A stretch of DNA of 64,000 nt, taken from the NCBI GenBank assembly GCA_028278555.1, contig JANQEA010000079.1:1-64000 (forward strand), given 5' to 3'. Below, piece by piece: positions 1 through 9,145 of this stretch. Both the position numbers and the translations under genes were made by a program. Position 1 is the stretch's first letter; each line of letters begins with the position of its first letter. The DNA is from Candidatus Bipolaricaulota bacterium (GTDB lineage: Bacteria; Bipolaricaulota; Bipolaricaulia; UBA7950; UBA9294). The notes beneath the pieces were generated by a model. That model ran no database searches and was not told the origin of the DNA. It worked only from the letters and a program-made list of their open reading frames with translations.

Positions 1-2
1 TG

Positions 3-212
3 ATGGGATGTTGTGGGATGAGTGGGACGTGGCGAACGGCGACGTACTTCAGCGCGACATCGGACGTGATCTTCGGCTGGGGGATGACGACGATGTCGGT
101 GGACGTGGGGTTGAGCGAGACGGTGAGTGGACGGCTGGCGATGGTGTGGCGATCGGGGGAGTTCGGCGACCCGACGCTGGAGCTGTCGTTCGGTGGGTCC
201 GTCCGTTGGTGA
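3..212 (+). CDS. C-terminal fragment of a beta-strand-rich protein (5' truncated by window edge)
   Basis: Only the last 69 or so codons lie in the window, so the true start is to the left. This frame has a strong preference for G or C in the third codon position, like the clear genes nearby, whereas the overlapping frame starting at base 8 reads as low-complexity Asp/Arg/Gly. The peptide alternates polar and hydrophobic residues (for example SDVIFGWGMTTMSVDVGL and RLAMVWRSGEF) and ends in an aromatic residue (SVRW). This resembles the closing strands of an outer-membrane barrel or a beta-sandwich surface protein. No family can be named from this fragment. A strong hairpin follows the stop. 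Confidence 0.5.
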   Translation: MGCCGMSGTWRTATYFSATSDVIFGWGMTTMSVDVGLSETVSGRLAMVWRSGEFGDPTLELSFGGSVRW

Positions 213-247
213 GATAGCGACTCTGCCTGGGAGGAGCCAATCGGCGT

Positions 248-278
248 GCGGCCCGTGCTTGAGACAAGCGCGGGCCGC
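248..278. terminator. Bidirectional hairpin terminator between convergent genes
   Basis: Arms GCGGCCCGTGCTTG (248-261) and CAAGCGCGGGCCGC (265-278) pair over 14 positions with one G-U pair and a 3-base loop. It sits between the plus-strand gene ending at 212 and pgl, which ends at 317 on the minus strand. A short T-containing run (TTCCCATTT) follows on the plus strand. Confidence 0.6.
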
Positions 279-316
279 TTCCCATTTCGGCGCGGCGCCG
301 TACACGAAACGATGAG

Positions 317-1021
317 CTACTCCGGGAGGGCCGACGCGGCTGCGCGATCGAGGAGGACCGTCAGCGTACCGTTCGCAGGGCGAACGAGCGCGGCCGGAAT
401 CGACTTGTCGGCGTCGAGCTGCCGAACGGCCTCGGCCTTCTCCGCTCCCGTGACGAGGAAGAGGACATGCCGCGCGGCGTTGATCGGGAGGAGGGTCAGC
501 GTCACGCGCCATGCCGGATCGACCGGCGCGTGAGCCGGGACAGCCCAGCGGTTCTGCTCGGCGAGACTCTGATGCCCAGGGAAGAGGGACGCGGTGTGTC
601 CGTCCGACCCGATCCCGAGGATCACCAAGTCGAAGCGTCCGTCTTCGGCGAGGATGCGCCGCAGCTCGGCTTCGTAGGCGTCGGCCGCGTCGCGCGGCGG
701 CTTCTCTCCTTCGATCCGGTGGATCCGATCGGCCGGAATCGGAACGTGGTCGAGAAGGGTCGTGCGTGCCATCGCGTAGTTGCTTCGAGCGTCCGTCGGA
801 GGGACGCAGCGTTCATCCGACCAGAAGACGTGAACGGACGACCAGTCGAGCTCGTGGGCGCGTGTCGCGAGGCGTTCGTAGAGCAGGCGCGGCGTCTCCC
901 CTCCGGAGAGGGCGACGAGAAACCGATCTCGTGCGGCGACCGCTTCGGAGCCGATCCGGATGACCCGGCCGGCGGCGTGCTCGTAGAGATCGTCGGGCGT
1001 CTCGAACCGGACGAGCTTCAT
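317..1021 (-). CDS. pgl: 6-phosphogluconolactonase
   Basis: Hydrolyses 6-phosphogluconolactone to 6-phosphogluconate, step two of the oxidative pentose phosphate pathway, in the cytoplasm. At 234 residues it has normal family length. Family motifs are intact: SGGETP at 39-44, DERCVPP at 69-75 followed by SNY, and GIGSDGHTASLFPG at 136-149 around the phosphate and catalytic His region. It is the last gene of the minus-strand run SBP-permeases-ATPase-glk-pgi-rpiA-zwf-pgl and lies 18 bases after zwf, so it is probably co-transcribed with it. A hairpin terminator lies just beyond its stop. Confidence 0.95.
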   Translation of the reverse strand: MKLVRFETPDDLYEHAAGRVIRIGSEAVAARDRFLVALSGGETPRLLYERLATRAHELDWSSVHVFWSDERCVPPTDARSNYAMARTTLLDHVPIPADRIHRIEGEKPPRDAADAYEAELRRILAEDGRFDLVILGIGSDGHTASLFPGHQSLAEQNRWAVPAHAPVDPAWRVTLTLLPINAARHVLFLVTGAEKAEAVRQLDADKSIPAALVRPANGTLTVLLDRAAASALPE

Positions 1022-1039
1022 CGGCGGCAGTCGGCTCGA

Positions 1040-2512
1040 TCAGTCATTCAGCCACACTCGCCCCGGCGCGTCGAACAGCCGGCCGGCGTCCTCGGGACCC
1101 CACGATCCGACCGAGTAGGGCGACGGGGAGAGGGACGCGCGAAGAAGCGGATCGATCAACCCCCAGGCCAGCTCGATCTCGTCGGATCGGATGAAGAGCG
1201 ACGGATCTCCGGTGAGCGCGTCGAGCAAGAGTCGCTCGTAGGCATCCGGGAGCCCGGTCGCTCCGAAATCGTCTTCGTAGTGATAGACCATGTCGACGGG
1301 ATGTGTCTCCATTCCGCTTCCCGGAACCTTCGCCTCGAATCGTAGATGAACCCCTTCGTCAGGCTGGATCTGTAGCGACAGGCGATTCGGAGCTGGGCCC
1401 CGTTCCTCGGAGAAGAGCCGGTGAGGCACGTCTTTGAATTGGAGGCGGATCTCGGTCTTCTTCTCGGCCAAACGCTTCCCCGAGCGGAGATAGAACGGGA
1501 CATCGCGCCATCGCCAGTTGTCGATCAGCAGGCGAACCGCGGCGTAGGTCGGGGTCGAAGACCCGGCGGCGACGTTCGGTTGGTCGCGATAGCCGGCGTA
1601 CTGCCCGAGGACGAAGTCCTTCCCGTCGATCGAGCGGACGGCATCGAGAACCTTCGCCTTTTCATCCCGGAGCGCCTTGGCCGAGGCCGAACCGGGCGGC
1701 TCCATTGCGACCAGCGTCAGCAGCTGGAGGAGGTGATTCTGGACGATGTCGCGAAGGACGCCGGCACGATCATAGTAGGCGGCCCGATGCTCGACACCGA
1801 TCGACTCGGCGACGGTGATCTGGACATGGTCGACGTAATCCCGGTTCCATAGCGGTTCGAAGATCGCGTTGGCAAAGCGGAGCGCGAGGATGTTCTGGAC
1901 CGTCTCCTTCCCGAGGTAGTGGTCGATCCGGAAGATCTGAGTTTCGTCGAAGACGGCATGCGCGGCCTGGTTGAGTTCCCGTGCGCTGCTCAGATCGGAA
2001 CCGAAGGGCTTCTCGAAGACGATACGGCGGAAGCCGCGATCCGACTTGGCCAATCCCGCATGGCCGAGGGATCGGAGGATGGCCGAGGCTGCTGCTGGTG
2101 GGACAGCCAGATAGAAGAGGACGTTCCCCTGACCGTCCACCGAACGCTCCGAACGGAGCCTCTCCGTCAGTCCGGCGAAGCCGGCAGTATCGAGATTTGG
2201 CATGCGGATGTAGGAGAAGCGCGTTTCGAATTGCGACCAGAGGTTGCAGAGCCTCGGGTCCGGCTTCAGCCGAGCGTAGGCCTGTACGCCTTCGAACAGG
2301 CGCGCGCGGAATGCGTCGTTCGTGATGTCGCTTCGACCGATGCCAAGGATGCTCGTTTCGGGAGAAAGCCGGCCGGCGCAGGCGAGGCTGTGCAGTGCGG
2401 GGGCGAGCTTCCGCTGCGTCAAGTCGCCCGACGCCCCGAAGATCACGACGGTGGAGGGAGGAGTTCGATCGGTCGCCGTCTCCAGTTCGCTGCCTGGCGG
2501 AAGCCCGCTCAT
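1040..2512 (-). CDS. zwf: Glucose-6-phosphate 1-dehydrogenase
   Basis: Oxidises glucose 6-phosphate to 6-phosphogluconolactone with NAD(P)+. The 490-residue product has the nucleotide-binding GASGDL at 26-31, EKPFG at 167-171 and the substrate/catalytic signature RIDHYLGKE at 195-203, which includes the active-site His. The open frame extends upstream to 2788, but that extension is Arg/Pro-rich out-of-frame rpiA sequence. The start chosen here (ATG ending at 2512) overlaps the rpiA stop as ATGA, implying translational coupling. Position between rpiA and pgl makes a complete oxidative entry into the pentose phosphate pathway. Confidence 0.96.
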   Translation of the reverse strand: MSGLPPGSELETATDRTPPSTVVIFGASGDLTQRKLAPALHSLACAGRLSPETSILGIGRSDITNDAFRARLFEGVQAYARLKPDPRLCNLWSQFETRFSYIRMPNLDTAGFAGLTERLRSERSVDGQGNVLFYLAVPPAAASAILRSLGHAGLAKSDRGFRRIVFEKPFGSDLSSARELNQAAHAVFDETQIFRIDHYLGKETVQNILALRFANAIFEPLWNRDYVDHVQITVAESIGVEHRAAYYDRAGVLRDIVQNHLLQLLTLVAMEPPGSASAKALRDEKAKVLDAVRSIDGKDFVLGQYAGYRDQPNVAAGSSTPTYAAVRLLIDNWRWRDVPFYLRSGKRLAEKKTEIRLQFKDVPHRLFSEERGPAPNRLSLQIQPDEGVHLRFEAKVPGSGMETHPVDMVYHYEDDFGATGLPDAYERLLLDALTGDPSLFIRSDEIELAWGLIDPLLRASLSPSPYSVGSWGPEDAGRLFDAPGRVWLND

Positions 2513-3219
2513 CGGCGGATGACCTCCGACAGGTCGGAGCCGCGGACGAAATGCTGGGTGCCCGTCTCCGACGCGACGACGAGATCGGTGGCAAGACTGA
2601 CGAACAGCCCGTGAGCGACGACTCCGGGGCGGGCATCGAGGCGGGTCGCCAGCTCGGCCGGAGACTCGATCGGGCCGAAGTCGCAGTCGAGGACGTAGTT
2701 CCTTTGGTCCGTGAGGAACGGATCGTCGCCGCCACGGCGGAGGACATGGGCGCCGAGGGATTCGAGGGCTTCCGCTTCGACGCGCCATCCGAACGGGACG
2801 ACCTCGACTGGCAGCGCAAATCGTGTTCCAAGCCGGGCCGACATCTTCGAGGCATCGACGATGATGATCTCTCTCTCGCTGGCGTCTGCGACGATCTTCT
2901 CGCGAAGGAGGGCGCCGCCTCCGCCCTTGATCAGGTCCATCGCCGGGTCAACCTCGTCGGCGCCGTCGATCGTCAGATCGATCGCCGGGTGAGCGTCGAG
3001 CGTCGTCAGGGGTAGACCGAGGCCCTCCGCATGCTGTGCGACCTCCTTCGAGCACGGGATGCAGACGATTCCCGGAAGGCTCCCGTCGCGACGCCGTTCG
3101 GCGATCCGCTCGACGGCGAAGGCGCTCGTCGAGCCATGGCCGAGTCCGAGGACCATCCCGTCCGTGACGAATCCGACTGCGCGCCACGCGGCTTGCCGCT
3201 TCAGCTCATCACTGGTCAC
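2509..3219 (-). CDS. rpiA: Ribose-5-phosphate isomerase A
   Basis: Interconverts ribulose 5-phosphate and ribose 5-phosphate. The 236-residue protein carries the RpiA phosphate loop GLGHGSTS (25-32), the DGADEVD motif (85-91) holding the catalytic acid, and KGGGGALLREK (98-108). Its start overlaps the pgi stop, and its own stop overlaps the zwf start (ATGA), so pgi-rpiA-zwf appear translationally coupled. No 6-phosphogluconate dehydrogenase gene lies next to it in this window. Confidence 0.95.
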   Translation of the reverse strand: MTSDELKRQAAWRAVGFVTDGMVLGLGHGSTSAFAVERIAERRRDGSLPGIVCIPCSKEVAQHAEGLGLPLTTLDAHPAIDLTIDGADEVDPAMDLIKGGGGALLREKIVADASEREIIIVDASKMSARLGTRFALPVEVVPFGWRVEAEALESLGAHVLRRGGDDPFLTDQRNYVLDCDFGPIESPAELATRLDARPGVVAHGLFVSLATDLVVASETGTQHFVRGSDLSEVIRR

Positions 3220-4871
3220 CGATTGCCTCCTTCTTGGGCGAGGTGTTGCGCGACCCGTCGGATCGAGTCCGTCGGATCCGGTGGAAGGATATAGGTCGCG
3301 ACCCGGCGTCCGGCCTCGAGGAGTGCCCGGCGGTCGCCGCCGGCCTGCGCGGCGATCAGGGTCCCGAAGGTGAGCGCCGATGCCGAGTCATCTGCACTGT
3401 CAGGAATGGAGAGATCGGCTTCGGGTGGCACGACGAGCTGGACGAAGTGTCCGTTTCCGCGGTCTCCCTTATGAAGCTGGCCGGTCGAGTGGAGGAATCG
3501 AGGGCCGTACCCGGATGTCGTTGCGATGCCGAAGCGAGTGCGAAGGATTGTCCGCAGCTCGGACAAAGCACGGTTCAGCTGTCCGTCCGGGGGGGCGTAG
3601 GCTTGGATCGCGACGTAGTCGCCGGGCCGGGTGTTGCGGAGGAACGTCGTGAGGCTGTCGGCGGTGAGCGGGGGCGGCTCGTTTGCTGGGAGCCTGCCGG
3701 TCTGCCGATAGTCGGCGACGAGCTCGCGTGCGAGGACCTTCGCCGATTCGACGTTCGGCTGGTCGAATGGGTTTACCCCGAGAGCGTGGGCCGCGATTGC
3801 CGTTGCCAACTCCCAGAGGAAGAACTGGCCGCCGAAGTCGAGGGGATCCTCAACGTGGATGTGGGCGACCGGGTGGCCCGCTCCTTCGAGAGCCCGGAGC
3901 GCTGCTTCGTCGGAGCCCTCGCCGGAGATCGTCATCGAGACGAACAGCCGGTCGTCTCCGTAGGCATCCGGGGCGGCGATCGGCTCGCCGACGATCGGGA
4001 GGATCCCCGTGCCGTCCTTCCCGGTGCTCTCGGCGATCAGCTGTTCGACCCAGCTGCCGAAGCTCGCGAGACTCGGAGAGAGAAGGAGCGTCAGCTTATC
4101 TCTCCCGCTCGACGCCGCTGCTCCGAGGATCGCGCCGAGCCGGGCCGCTGGATTCTCGGACGGGCTCACGTGTTGCGCGCATCCGATCGCCGTCGCCTGC
4201 GCACGCTCAAGGAGCGAGACGAGGTCGATGCCGAGGAGGGCGGCGGGGACGAGCCCGTAGTGCGACAGCGCGGAGTACCGGCCTCCGAGGTTCGGGTCGT
4301 TGAGGAAGATCGATCGAAAGCCGTGACCTGTCGCGAGGTCGACGAGCGGACTGCCGGGATCTGTGATCGCGACGAAGCGATCGCCGACTCCGTCCGTATC
4401 CTCGCCCTCCGACGTTCGCCGATAGAAGTAGCGGAAGAGGGAGAGCGTCTCCGTCGTCGTCCCGGACTTCGTCGCGACGAGGAAGAGCGTCTTCGCCGGA
4501 TCGAGCTTCCTCTCGACCTCCGCGATGGCGTCCGGGTGGGTCGAGTCGAGGACCGTCGGCTCGAGGTGTCCGGGTGTAGTGCCGAACGTCATTGCGTACG
4601 TCTCCGGGGCGAGGCTGGAGCCGCCCATCCCGAGCAGGAGTGCGTGCGTGAATCCATCGGTCACCGCATCTCGAGCGAACGATTCGAGGCGATCGATCTC
4701 GCGGGTCATTGCGAACGGCAGATGGAGCCACGACAGGCGATTCGTGATCTCGGCGGGGTCCGGCTTCCAGACACGGAAGTCGTGGGCCCAGATGCGCGGG
4801 AGGATCGAGGCGGACTCGAATCCGACGAGAAGCTCCCCGTATCGATCGGGGGCGTTGACCAAGCGGACCAT
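3216..4871 (-). CDS. pgi: Glucose-6-phosphate isomerase
   Basis: Interconverts glucose 6-phosphate and fructose 6-phosphate. The 551-residue product shows the sugar-phosphate-binding LLLGMGGSSLAPE (about 78-90) and the SIS-type VATKSGTTTET motif. The GMGGSSL wording resembles the isomerase half of bacterial transaldolase/isomerase fusions more than the E. coli type; here no transaldolase domain is attached. The start at 4871 is chosen because GGAGGAGAGGAGGAG lies just upstream; the open frame beyond it is antisense noise over glk. The last bases overlap the rpiA start. Confidence 0.93.
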   Translation of the reverse strand: MVRLVNAPDRYGELLVGFESASILPRIWAHDFRVWKPDPAEITNRLSWLHLPFAMTREIDRLESFARDAVTDGFTHALLLGMGGSSLAPETYAMTFGTTPGHLEPTVLDSTHPDAIAEVERKLDPAKTLFLVATKSGTTTETLSLFRYFYRRTSEGEDTDGVGDRFVAITDPGSPLVDLATGHGFRSIFLNDPNLGGRYSALSHYGLVPAALLGIDLVSLLERAQATAIGCAQHVSPSENPAARLGAILGAAASSGRDKLTLLLSPSLASFGSWVEQLIAESTGKDGTGILPIVGEPIAAPDAYGDDRLFVSMTISGEGSDEAALRALEGAGHPVAHIHVEDPLDFGGQFFLWELATAIAAHALGVNPFDQPNVESAKVLARELVADYRQTGRLPANEPPPLTADSLTTFLRNTRPGDYVAIQAYAPPDGQLNRALSELRTILRTRFGIATTSGYGPRFLHSTGQLHKGDRGNGHFVQLVVPPEADLSIPDSADDSASALTFGTLIAAQAGGDRRALLEAGRRVATYILPPDPTDSIRRVAQHLAQEGGNR

Positions 4872-4944
4872 CCCGGGCTCCTCCTCTCCTCCTCGCGAGT
4901 ATCGGTCCGAACCTCTCGACGATATCACAAGACGCATGAATCCG

Positions 4945-5988
4945 TCAGGCCGCCGCGGGGTCGTTGCTGGATCTCCGAGACCACTCCGCTGCTCCGCGAA
5001 GCGCGGCACGGGAGTCGAGGATGACGTGGACCGGTATCCGCTTGAGCGCTGGCTCGAACCGCCCCTTCGCGTGGATCGCCGCGAGGAATCGTTCGTCCTG
5101 CAGGAAGGGCAGGATGCGGGGCGGGAGCCCGCCGCCCAGGTAGATGCCGCCGGTCGCGAGGAGTCTGAGCGCCGCATCGCCGGCTTCGGACCCGAGGATC
5201 GACGCATACAGCCGGAGCGTCTCGGTGCAGAGGAGGGTCCTGGATTCGATGGCGGTCGCGACGATGATCGGCGTCGGATCGTCGGAGGACGCAAGCACCG
5301 AGCGAAGCTCGGCCGGCTCTTCGAGGCCTCGGACATCCCGCAGGAAGCGATAGAGAAGAGGAATTCCCTGTCCGGACGCGATCCGCTCGATGCTCACATG
5401 CTCATGCCCCGCACGGAGGAACGCCATCAGCTCCGACTGGAGATCGTCGGACGGGGCGAAGCCGGCATGGCCACCTTCCGAAGCATGCACGGCATACACG
5501 CCATCCTGTGGCGTGAGATACGCTTCGCCGAGGCCGGTTCCGGGAGCGATCACCACGATGGCTCCGTCGGGGTCTGGGCTCCCCGGATGGAGGGTGAGGA
5601 GATCGAGTGGGGGGAGTCGGGGGATCGACAACGCGATCGCCGCCGTGTCGTTGAGCAGATCAACGCGACCGAAACCAAACCGCTTGGCGATTCGCGGGCT
5701 GTCGACCGCCCACGGGCGGTTCGTCATCCGGACAACCGAACCGAAGACCGGTCCGGCGACGGCGAAGCACGCGACCGTGGCGTCGGCGCCCGTCTCTGTG
5801 AGGAAGGCCTCGACAATCGCTTCGAAGTCGGCGAACTCGGAGTTCCGATAGACCTTCTCGACGATCGGGCTCTCCGATGAGGCGAACTTCGAGTCGAGGG
5901 CGAGGGCCGTCTTCGTCCCACCGACGTCTCCGACGAGGATCGTTGAACCACGCTCGGAGGGCTCTCCGTCGCTCGCTCGGTCGTTCAT
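4945..5988 (-). CDS. glk: Glucokinase
   Basis: Phosphorylates cytoplasmic glucose with ATP. The 347-residue protein has the ATP-binding GDVGGTKT at 20-27, the LLNDTAA sugar-binding region, APGTGLG in the second phosphate loop and an EGGHAGF segment typical of the Glk (E. coli-like) glucokinase family rather than the ROK family, whose zinc Cys cluster is missing. It sits between the ABC importer ATPase and pgi, which fits capture of glucose released from an imported glucoside. Length is slightly above the usual 320. Confidence 0.92.
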   Translation of the reverse strand: MNDRASDGEPSERGSTILVGDVGGTKTALALDSKFASSESPIVEKVYRNSEFADFEAIVEAFLTETGADATVACFAVAGPVFGSVVRMTNRPWAVDSPRIAKRFGFGRVDLLNDTAAIALSIPRLPPLDLLTLHPGSPDPDGAIVVIAPGTGLGEAYLTPQDGVYAVHASEGGHAGFAPSDDLQSELMAFLRAGHEHVSIERIASGQGIPLLYRFLRDVRGLEEPAELRSVLASSDDPTPIIVATAIESRTLLCTETLRLYASILGSEAGDAALRLLATGGIYLGGGLPPRILPFLQDERFLAAIHAKGRFEPALKRIPVHVILDSRAALRGAAEWSRRSSNDPAAA

Positions 5989-6050
5989 GGTTCAGCCCAG
6001 ACCCAGCACGTGCACAGTGCGTCGAACCTTCACGGGCGGTTCGCTGTCCT

Positions 6051-7130
6051 CTACAGCAGCGTCTCCTGCGATTCCGGATCGAAGACGTGGAGCGTGTCGA
6101 GGTTGACGGTCAGATGGATCGTCGAGTCGATCTCGACCCGGCGGTGAGGGTCGAGGCTGGCGACGATCTGCGTCTCGTCGAGGTTCCCGTAGACGAGGAG
6201 CGAGTGTCCGAGCTGCTCGGTGACCGAGACCGTCAGCGTGATCGTTCCTTCGGCATCGGGCGCCGGACCGTCGAGGTCCTCCGGACGGACGCCGAGGACG
6301 ACGCTCGACGGGAGCGTCTGCTTCGATCGGGCTTCGGGAAGAGCGATCCGGAAGCCGGCGCTGGAGAGGACGGTCCGCCCGTTCTCGCTCGCCGCCTGCG
6401 CGGGGAGGAGATTCATCGCCGGGCTTCCGATGAATCCCGCGACGAACTGGTTGTTCGGGTGGTCGTAGGTCTCCTGCGGCGGCGCGTACTGCTGGACGAC
6501 GCCGTCCTTCATCACGGCGATCCGGTCTCCGAGCGTCATCGCCTCGACCTGATCGTGCGTCACGTAGATCGTCGTCGTCTGCAGCTTGTGATGGAGCTGC
6601 TCCAGCTCGGTTCTCATCTGAACGCGGAGCTTGGCGTCGAGATTCGACAGCGGCTCATCGAAGAGGAAGACCTTCGGATTCCGGACGATCGCCCGTCCGA
6701 CGGCGACACGCTGGCGCTGCCCGCCGGACAGCTCTCGTGGTTTGCTCTTCAGCTTGTCGGTGATGCCGAGAAGGTCGGCCGCTTCATGGACGCGCTCTCG
6801 GATCTGCGCCTTCGGCGTCTTTCGAAGCTTCAGACCGAACGCCATGTTGTTGAAGACGTCCATGTGGGGGTAGAGCGCGTAGTTCTGGAAGACCATTGCG
6901 ATGTCGCGGTCCTTCGGAGGGACGCGGTTGACGACGCGTTCCCCGATCTTGATGTCGCCCTCGGTGATCTCCTCGAGCCCGGCGACCATTCTGAGCGTCG
7001 TCGTCTTCCCGCAGCCGGACGGACCGACGAGGACGGTGAACTTCCCGTCCTCGATCTCCATCGTCAGTTCTTTGACTGCGGTGAAGTCGCCGAATCGCTT
7101 CGTGACGTTCTCGAGTGTGACTTCAGCCAT
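6051..7130 (-). CDS. ABC sugar importer ATP-binding subunit (MalK/UgpC/MsmK type)
   Basis: Energises sugar uptake with the two permeases upstream. The 359 residues contain Walker A GPSGCGKT (36-43), Q-loop at about 82, signature LSGGQRQR (134-141), Walker B FLFDEP (155-160), the H-loop in VTHDQ, and a C-terminal TOBE/regulatory domain from about 240, the layout of CUT1 carbohydrate ATPases. ATPases of this class sometimes serve several importers. It lies 42 bases after the second permease and 62 bases before glk on the minus strand. Confidence 0.94.
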   Translation of the reverse strand: MAEVTLENVTKRFGDFTAVKELTMEIEDGKFTVLVGPSGCGKTTTLRMVAGLEEITEGDIKIGERVVNRVPPKDRDIAMVFQNYALYPHMDVFNNMAFGLKLRKTPKAQIRERVHEAADLLGITDKLKSKPRELSGGQRQRVAVGRAIVRNPKVFLFDEPLSNLDAKLRVQMRTELEQLHHKLQTTTIYVTHDQVEAMTLGDRIAVMKDGVVQQYAPPQETYDHPNNQFVAGFIGSPAMNLLPAQAASENGRTVLSSAGFRIALPEARSKQTLPSSVVLGVRPEDLDGPAPDAEGTITLTVSVTEQLGHSLLVYGNLDETQIVASLDPHRRVEIDSTIHLTVNLDTLHVFDPESQETLL

Positions 7131-7172
7131 GCCTCCTCCTTGATCGCGTTCTCTTCCTGTGCATTGTACGAA

Positions 7173-8027
7173 CTAACCCTTCACCGACCCAGCGAGGATC
7201 CCGCGAACGAAGTATCGCTGGAGCGAGAAGAAGACGACGAGCGGGAGCGCCATTGAGACAAACGCCGCGGCCGTCAGCAGCTCCCAGTCCTGGCCACGGT
7301 TGGTGACCAGATTGGCGATCGACAACGTCAGCGGTGCGACGTTCGGTCTGGCGCTCAGGTAGATCAGCGCGACGAGCAAGTCATTCCAGATCCAGAGGAA
7401 CTGGAAGATGAAGACCGACGCGAGCGCGGGGACGGAGATCGGGATCACGATCCGCCAGAAGGTCATGAACGGCGACGCCCCGTCGATCGACGCCGAATCG
7501 AACAGGTCCTTGGGGATCCCGGCCATGAAGTTGTGAACCAGGTAGGTCGTGAGCGGGAGACCGTAGGCCGTGTGCGCGAGCCAGATGCCGGGGAACGTTC
7601 CGGCCAGCTGAAGCTTCTTGTAGATCGGCAGGACCGGGATGAACGTCATCTGAAGCGGGATGACCATCAGACCGACGACGAGCATGAACAGAACCTTCCG
7701 CCCGTTGAACCGCATCCACGCAAACCCGAAGGCGGCGAAGGACGCAATGAACGTCGAGATGGCCGTCGCCGGGACACTGATGATCAGGCTGTTCAGGAAC
7801 GATTGGCCAAGGCTTTGACCGCTGAGGACGCCGATGTAGTTCTCGAGAGAGTACTGCCCTCCGGAGAACAGCTTCGGAAAGACGGTCCACCAGCCAGTCC
7901 CGGCGATGTTGGTCGGATCGCGGAACGACGTGATCAGCAGGCCGAGCGTCGGGATGATCCAGATTGCGGCGAAGACGAGGATCGTCACATGAAGCGGCGT
8001 CTTGGCGATCAGCTTCCTCCGGTTCAT
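7173..8027 (-). CDS. ABC sugar importer permease, MalG type
   Basis: Inner-membrane half of the sugar translocation channel. The 284-residue protein has six predicted membrane segments, starting at about 13-33, and the cytoplasmic EAA loop (ASIDGASPFMTFWRIVIPIS) that contacts the ATPase. The start is the ATG at 8027, which shares its first base with the stop of the preceding permease (TAATG); the open frame further upstream is antisense noise. The downstream gene is the ATPase. Confidence 0.94.
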   Translation of the reverse strand: MNRRKLIAKTPLHVTILVFAAIWIIPTLGLLITSFRDPTNIAGTGWWTVFPKLFSGGQYSLENYIGVLSGQSLGQSFLNSLIISVPATAISTFIASFAAFGFAWMRFNGRKVLFMLVVGLMVIPLQMTFIPVLPIYKKLQLAGTFPGIWLAHTAYGLPLTTYLVHNFMAGIPKDLFDSASIDGASPFMTFWRIVIPISVPALASVFIFQFLWIWNDLLVALIYLSARPNVAPLTLSIANLVTNRGQDWELLTAAAFVSMALPLVVFFSLQRYFVRGILAGSVKG

Positions 8028-9073
8028 TATCGGCCCCCTTCCTGCTTCGCAAAGCGCCGGATGTTCATGATCATGAACGGCACGACGAGGATGAGGAGGA
8101 CGACGGCGATCGCGCTCGATCGCCCGTAGTTGTTGAACAGGAAGGCTTCCTTGTACATCCGGTTGGCGATGACCTCGGTGTCGAAGTTCCCGTTCGTCAT
8201 GACGTAGATGATGTCGAAGATCTTGAGCACCTGAACGACCATGGTCGTTGCGACGACCGCTGCGGTCGGCGCAAGGAGGGGGAGAATGATGTTTCGGAAG
8301 ACACGCCACTCATTGGCTCCATCGATCCGAGCTGCTTCGAGGAGTGGCTTCGGGATGTTCTTGTAGGCGGCCGAGAGGATGACCATGCAGAACCCGGTCC
8401 ACATCCAGATGCCGACGACGATCAGCAAGATGTTGTTCACCCAAGGCCGCTCAAGGAGCCAACCGACCGGTTGGCCGCCGAGTGCGACGACGATCGCATT
8501 GAGGATTCCGATCTGGTCGATGTGCGCCGGGCGAAACGCGTAGACGAACTTCCAGATGACGGCTACGCCGACCCCCGAGATGGCGGCGGGGATGAAGATG
8601 ATCGACTTGACGAACTTCTCGTACTTGACTCGATCGAGCATCACCGCGAGAACGAGTCCGAAGCCGACGGTGCATCCGGTGAACAGGACGGCCCAGAGGG
8701 CGTTGTTCCGGAGGGCGGTCAGCATGATCGGGCTGGTGAAGACGTACTTCCAGTTGGTCAGTCCGACGAACTCGACGTTGGGCCCAAACAGGTCGATCCC
8801 GCGCCCGAAGAACGAGCGTGCGATCGTGACAACGGTCGGATAGACGAGGAAGAACCCGATCAGAAGGAGCGCCGGCGCGACAAAACTCCATGATCGCCAT
8901 CGGACGGATCGGAACCAGCGGACCAGGCTACGAATGAGTCGAAGCAAGAGCCTCCCAGGGGCACCTCGTTCAAGAAAGCGGACGACAGCACCCGCGGGAT
9001 CTCGGATGAGTTTCAGGCCGACGGAATGGGCGATTCGCTTGAGCCTTCCCGGTCTCGCCCTGTGATCACCCAT
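8027..9073 (-). CDS. ABC sugar importer permease, MalF type
   Basis: First permease of the importer. The 348-residue protein has a basic N-terminal tail of about 50 residues, then six or seven membrane segments (first at about 62-82, SWSFVAPALLLIGFFLVYP) and the EAA loop with ARIDGANEWRVFRNIILP. The start at 9073 is set by GGAAGGAGGTG eight bases upstream; a longer reading from 9118 would run through the intercistronic hairpin. It follows the binding-protein gene after 72 bases and overlaps the MalG-type permease by one base. Confidence 0.93.
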   Translation of the reverse strand: MGDHRARPGRLKRIAHSVGLKLIRDPAGAVVRFLERGAPGRLLLRLIRSLVRWFRSVRWRSWSFVAPALLLIGFFLVYPTVVTIARSFFGRGIDLFGPNVEFVGLTNWKYVFTSPIMLTALRNNALWAVLFTGCTVGFGLVLAVMLDRVKYEKFVKSIIFIPAAISGVGVAVIWKFVYAFRPAHIDQIGILNAIVVALGGQPVGWLLERPWVNNILLIVVGIWMWTGFCMVILSAAYKNIPKPLLEAARIDGANEWRVFRNIILPLLAPTAAVVATTMVVQVLKIFDIIYVMTNGNFDTEVIANRMYKEAFLFNNYGRSSAIAVVLLILVVPFMIMNIRRFAKQEGGR

Positions 9074-9104
9074 GGAACCGCACCTCCTTCCGAGAGCAGA
9101 GGAT

Positions 9105-9132
9105 GGAACCGGGGGCATCTGCCCCCGGTTCC
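9105..9132 (-). other. Intercistronic hairpin between binding protein and permease genes
   Basis: Perfect 12-base arms GGAACCGGGGGC and GCCCCCGGTTCC with loop ATCT, placed after the binding-protein stop (9146) and before the permease ribosome site. There is no T-tract. In maltose-type operons such stems protect the binding-protein mRNA from 3' decay and lower permease yield; that role is inferred here. Confidence 0.6.
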
Positions 9133-9145
9133 GCAGTTAGGCCTG

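Noticed and set aside
2513-2788. N-terminal extension of the zwf frame
   Set aside because: The added residues are Arg/Pro-rich, overlap rpiA in another frame, and the ATGA junction at 2512 gives the family-like N-terminus.
3234-5024. Long open frame antisense to pgi and glk
   Set aside because: It is the complement of strongly coding genes in GC-rich DNA, its peptide is Arg/Glu-rich without motifs, and the sense strand carries clear enzymes. The same applies to long antisense frames over the amidase, amidohydrolase, guaA and Asp-box genes.
4872-5336. N-terminal extension of the pgi frame
   Set aside because: It lies antisense to glk and reads as Ser/Arg-rich noise; a perfect ribosome site precedes the ATG at 4871.
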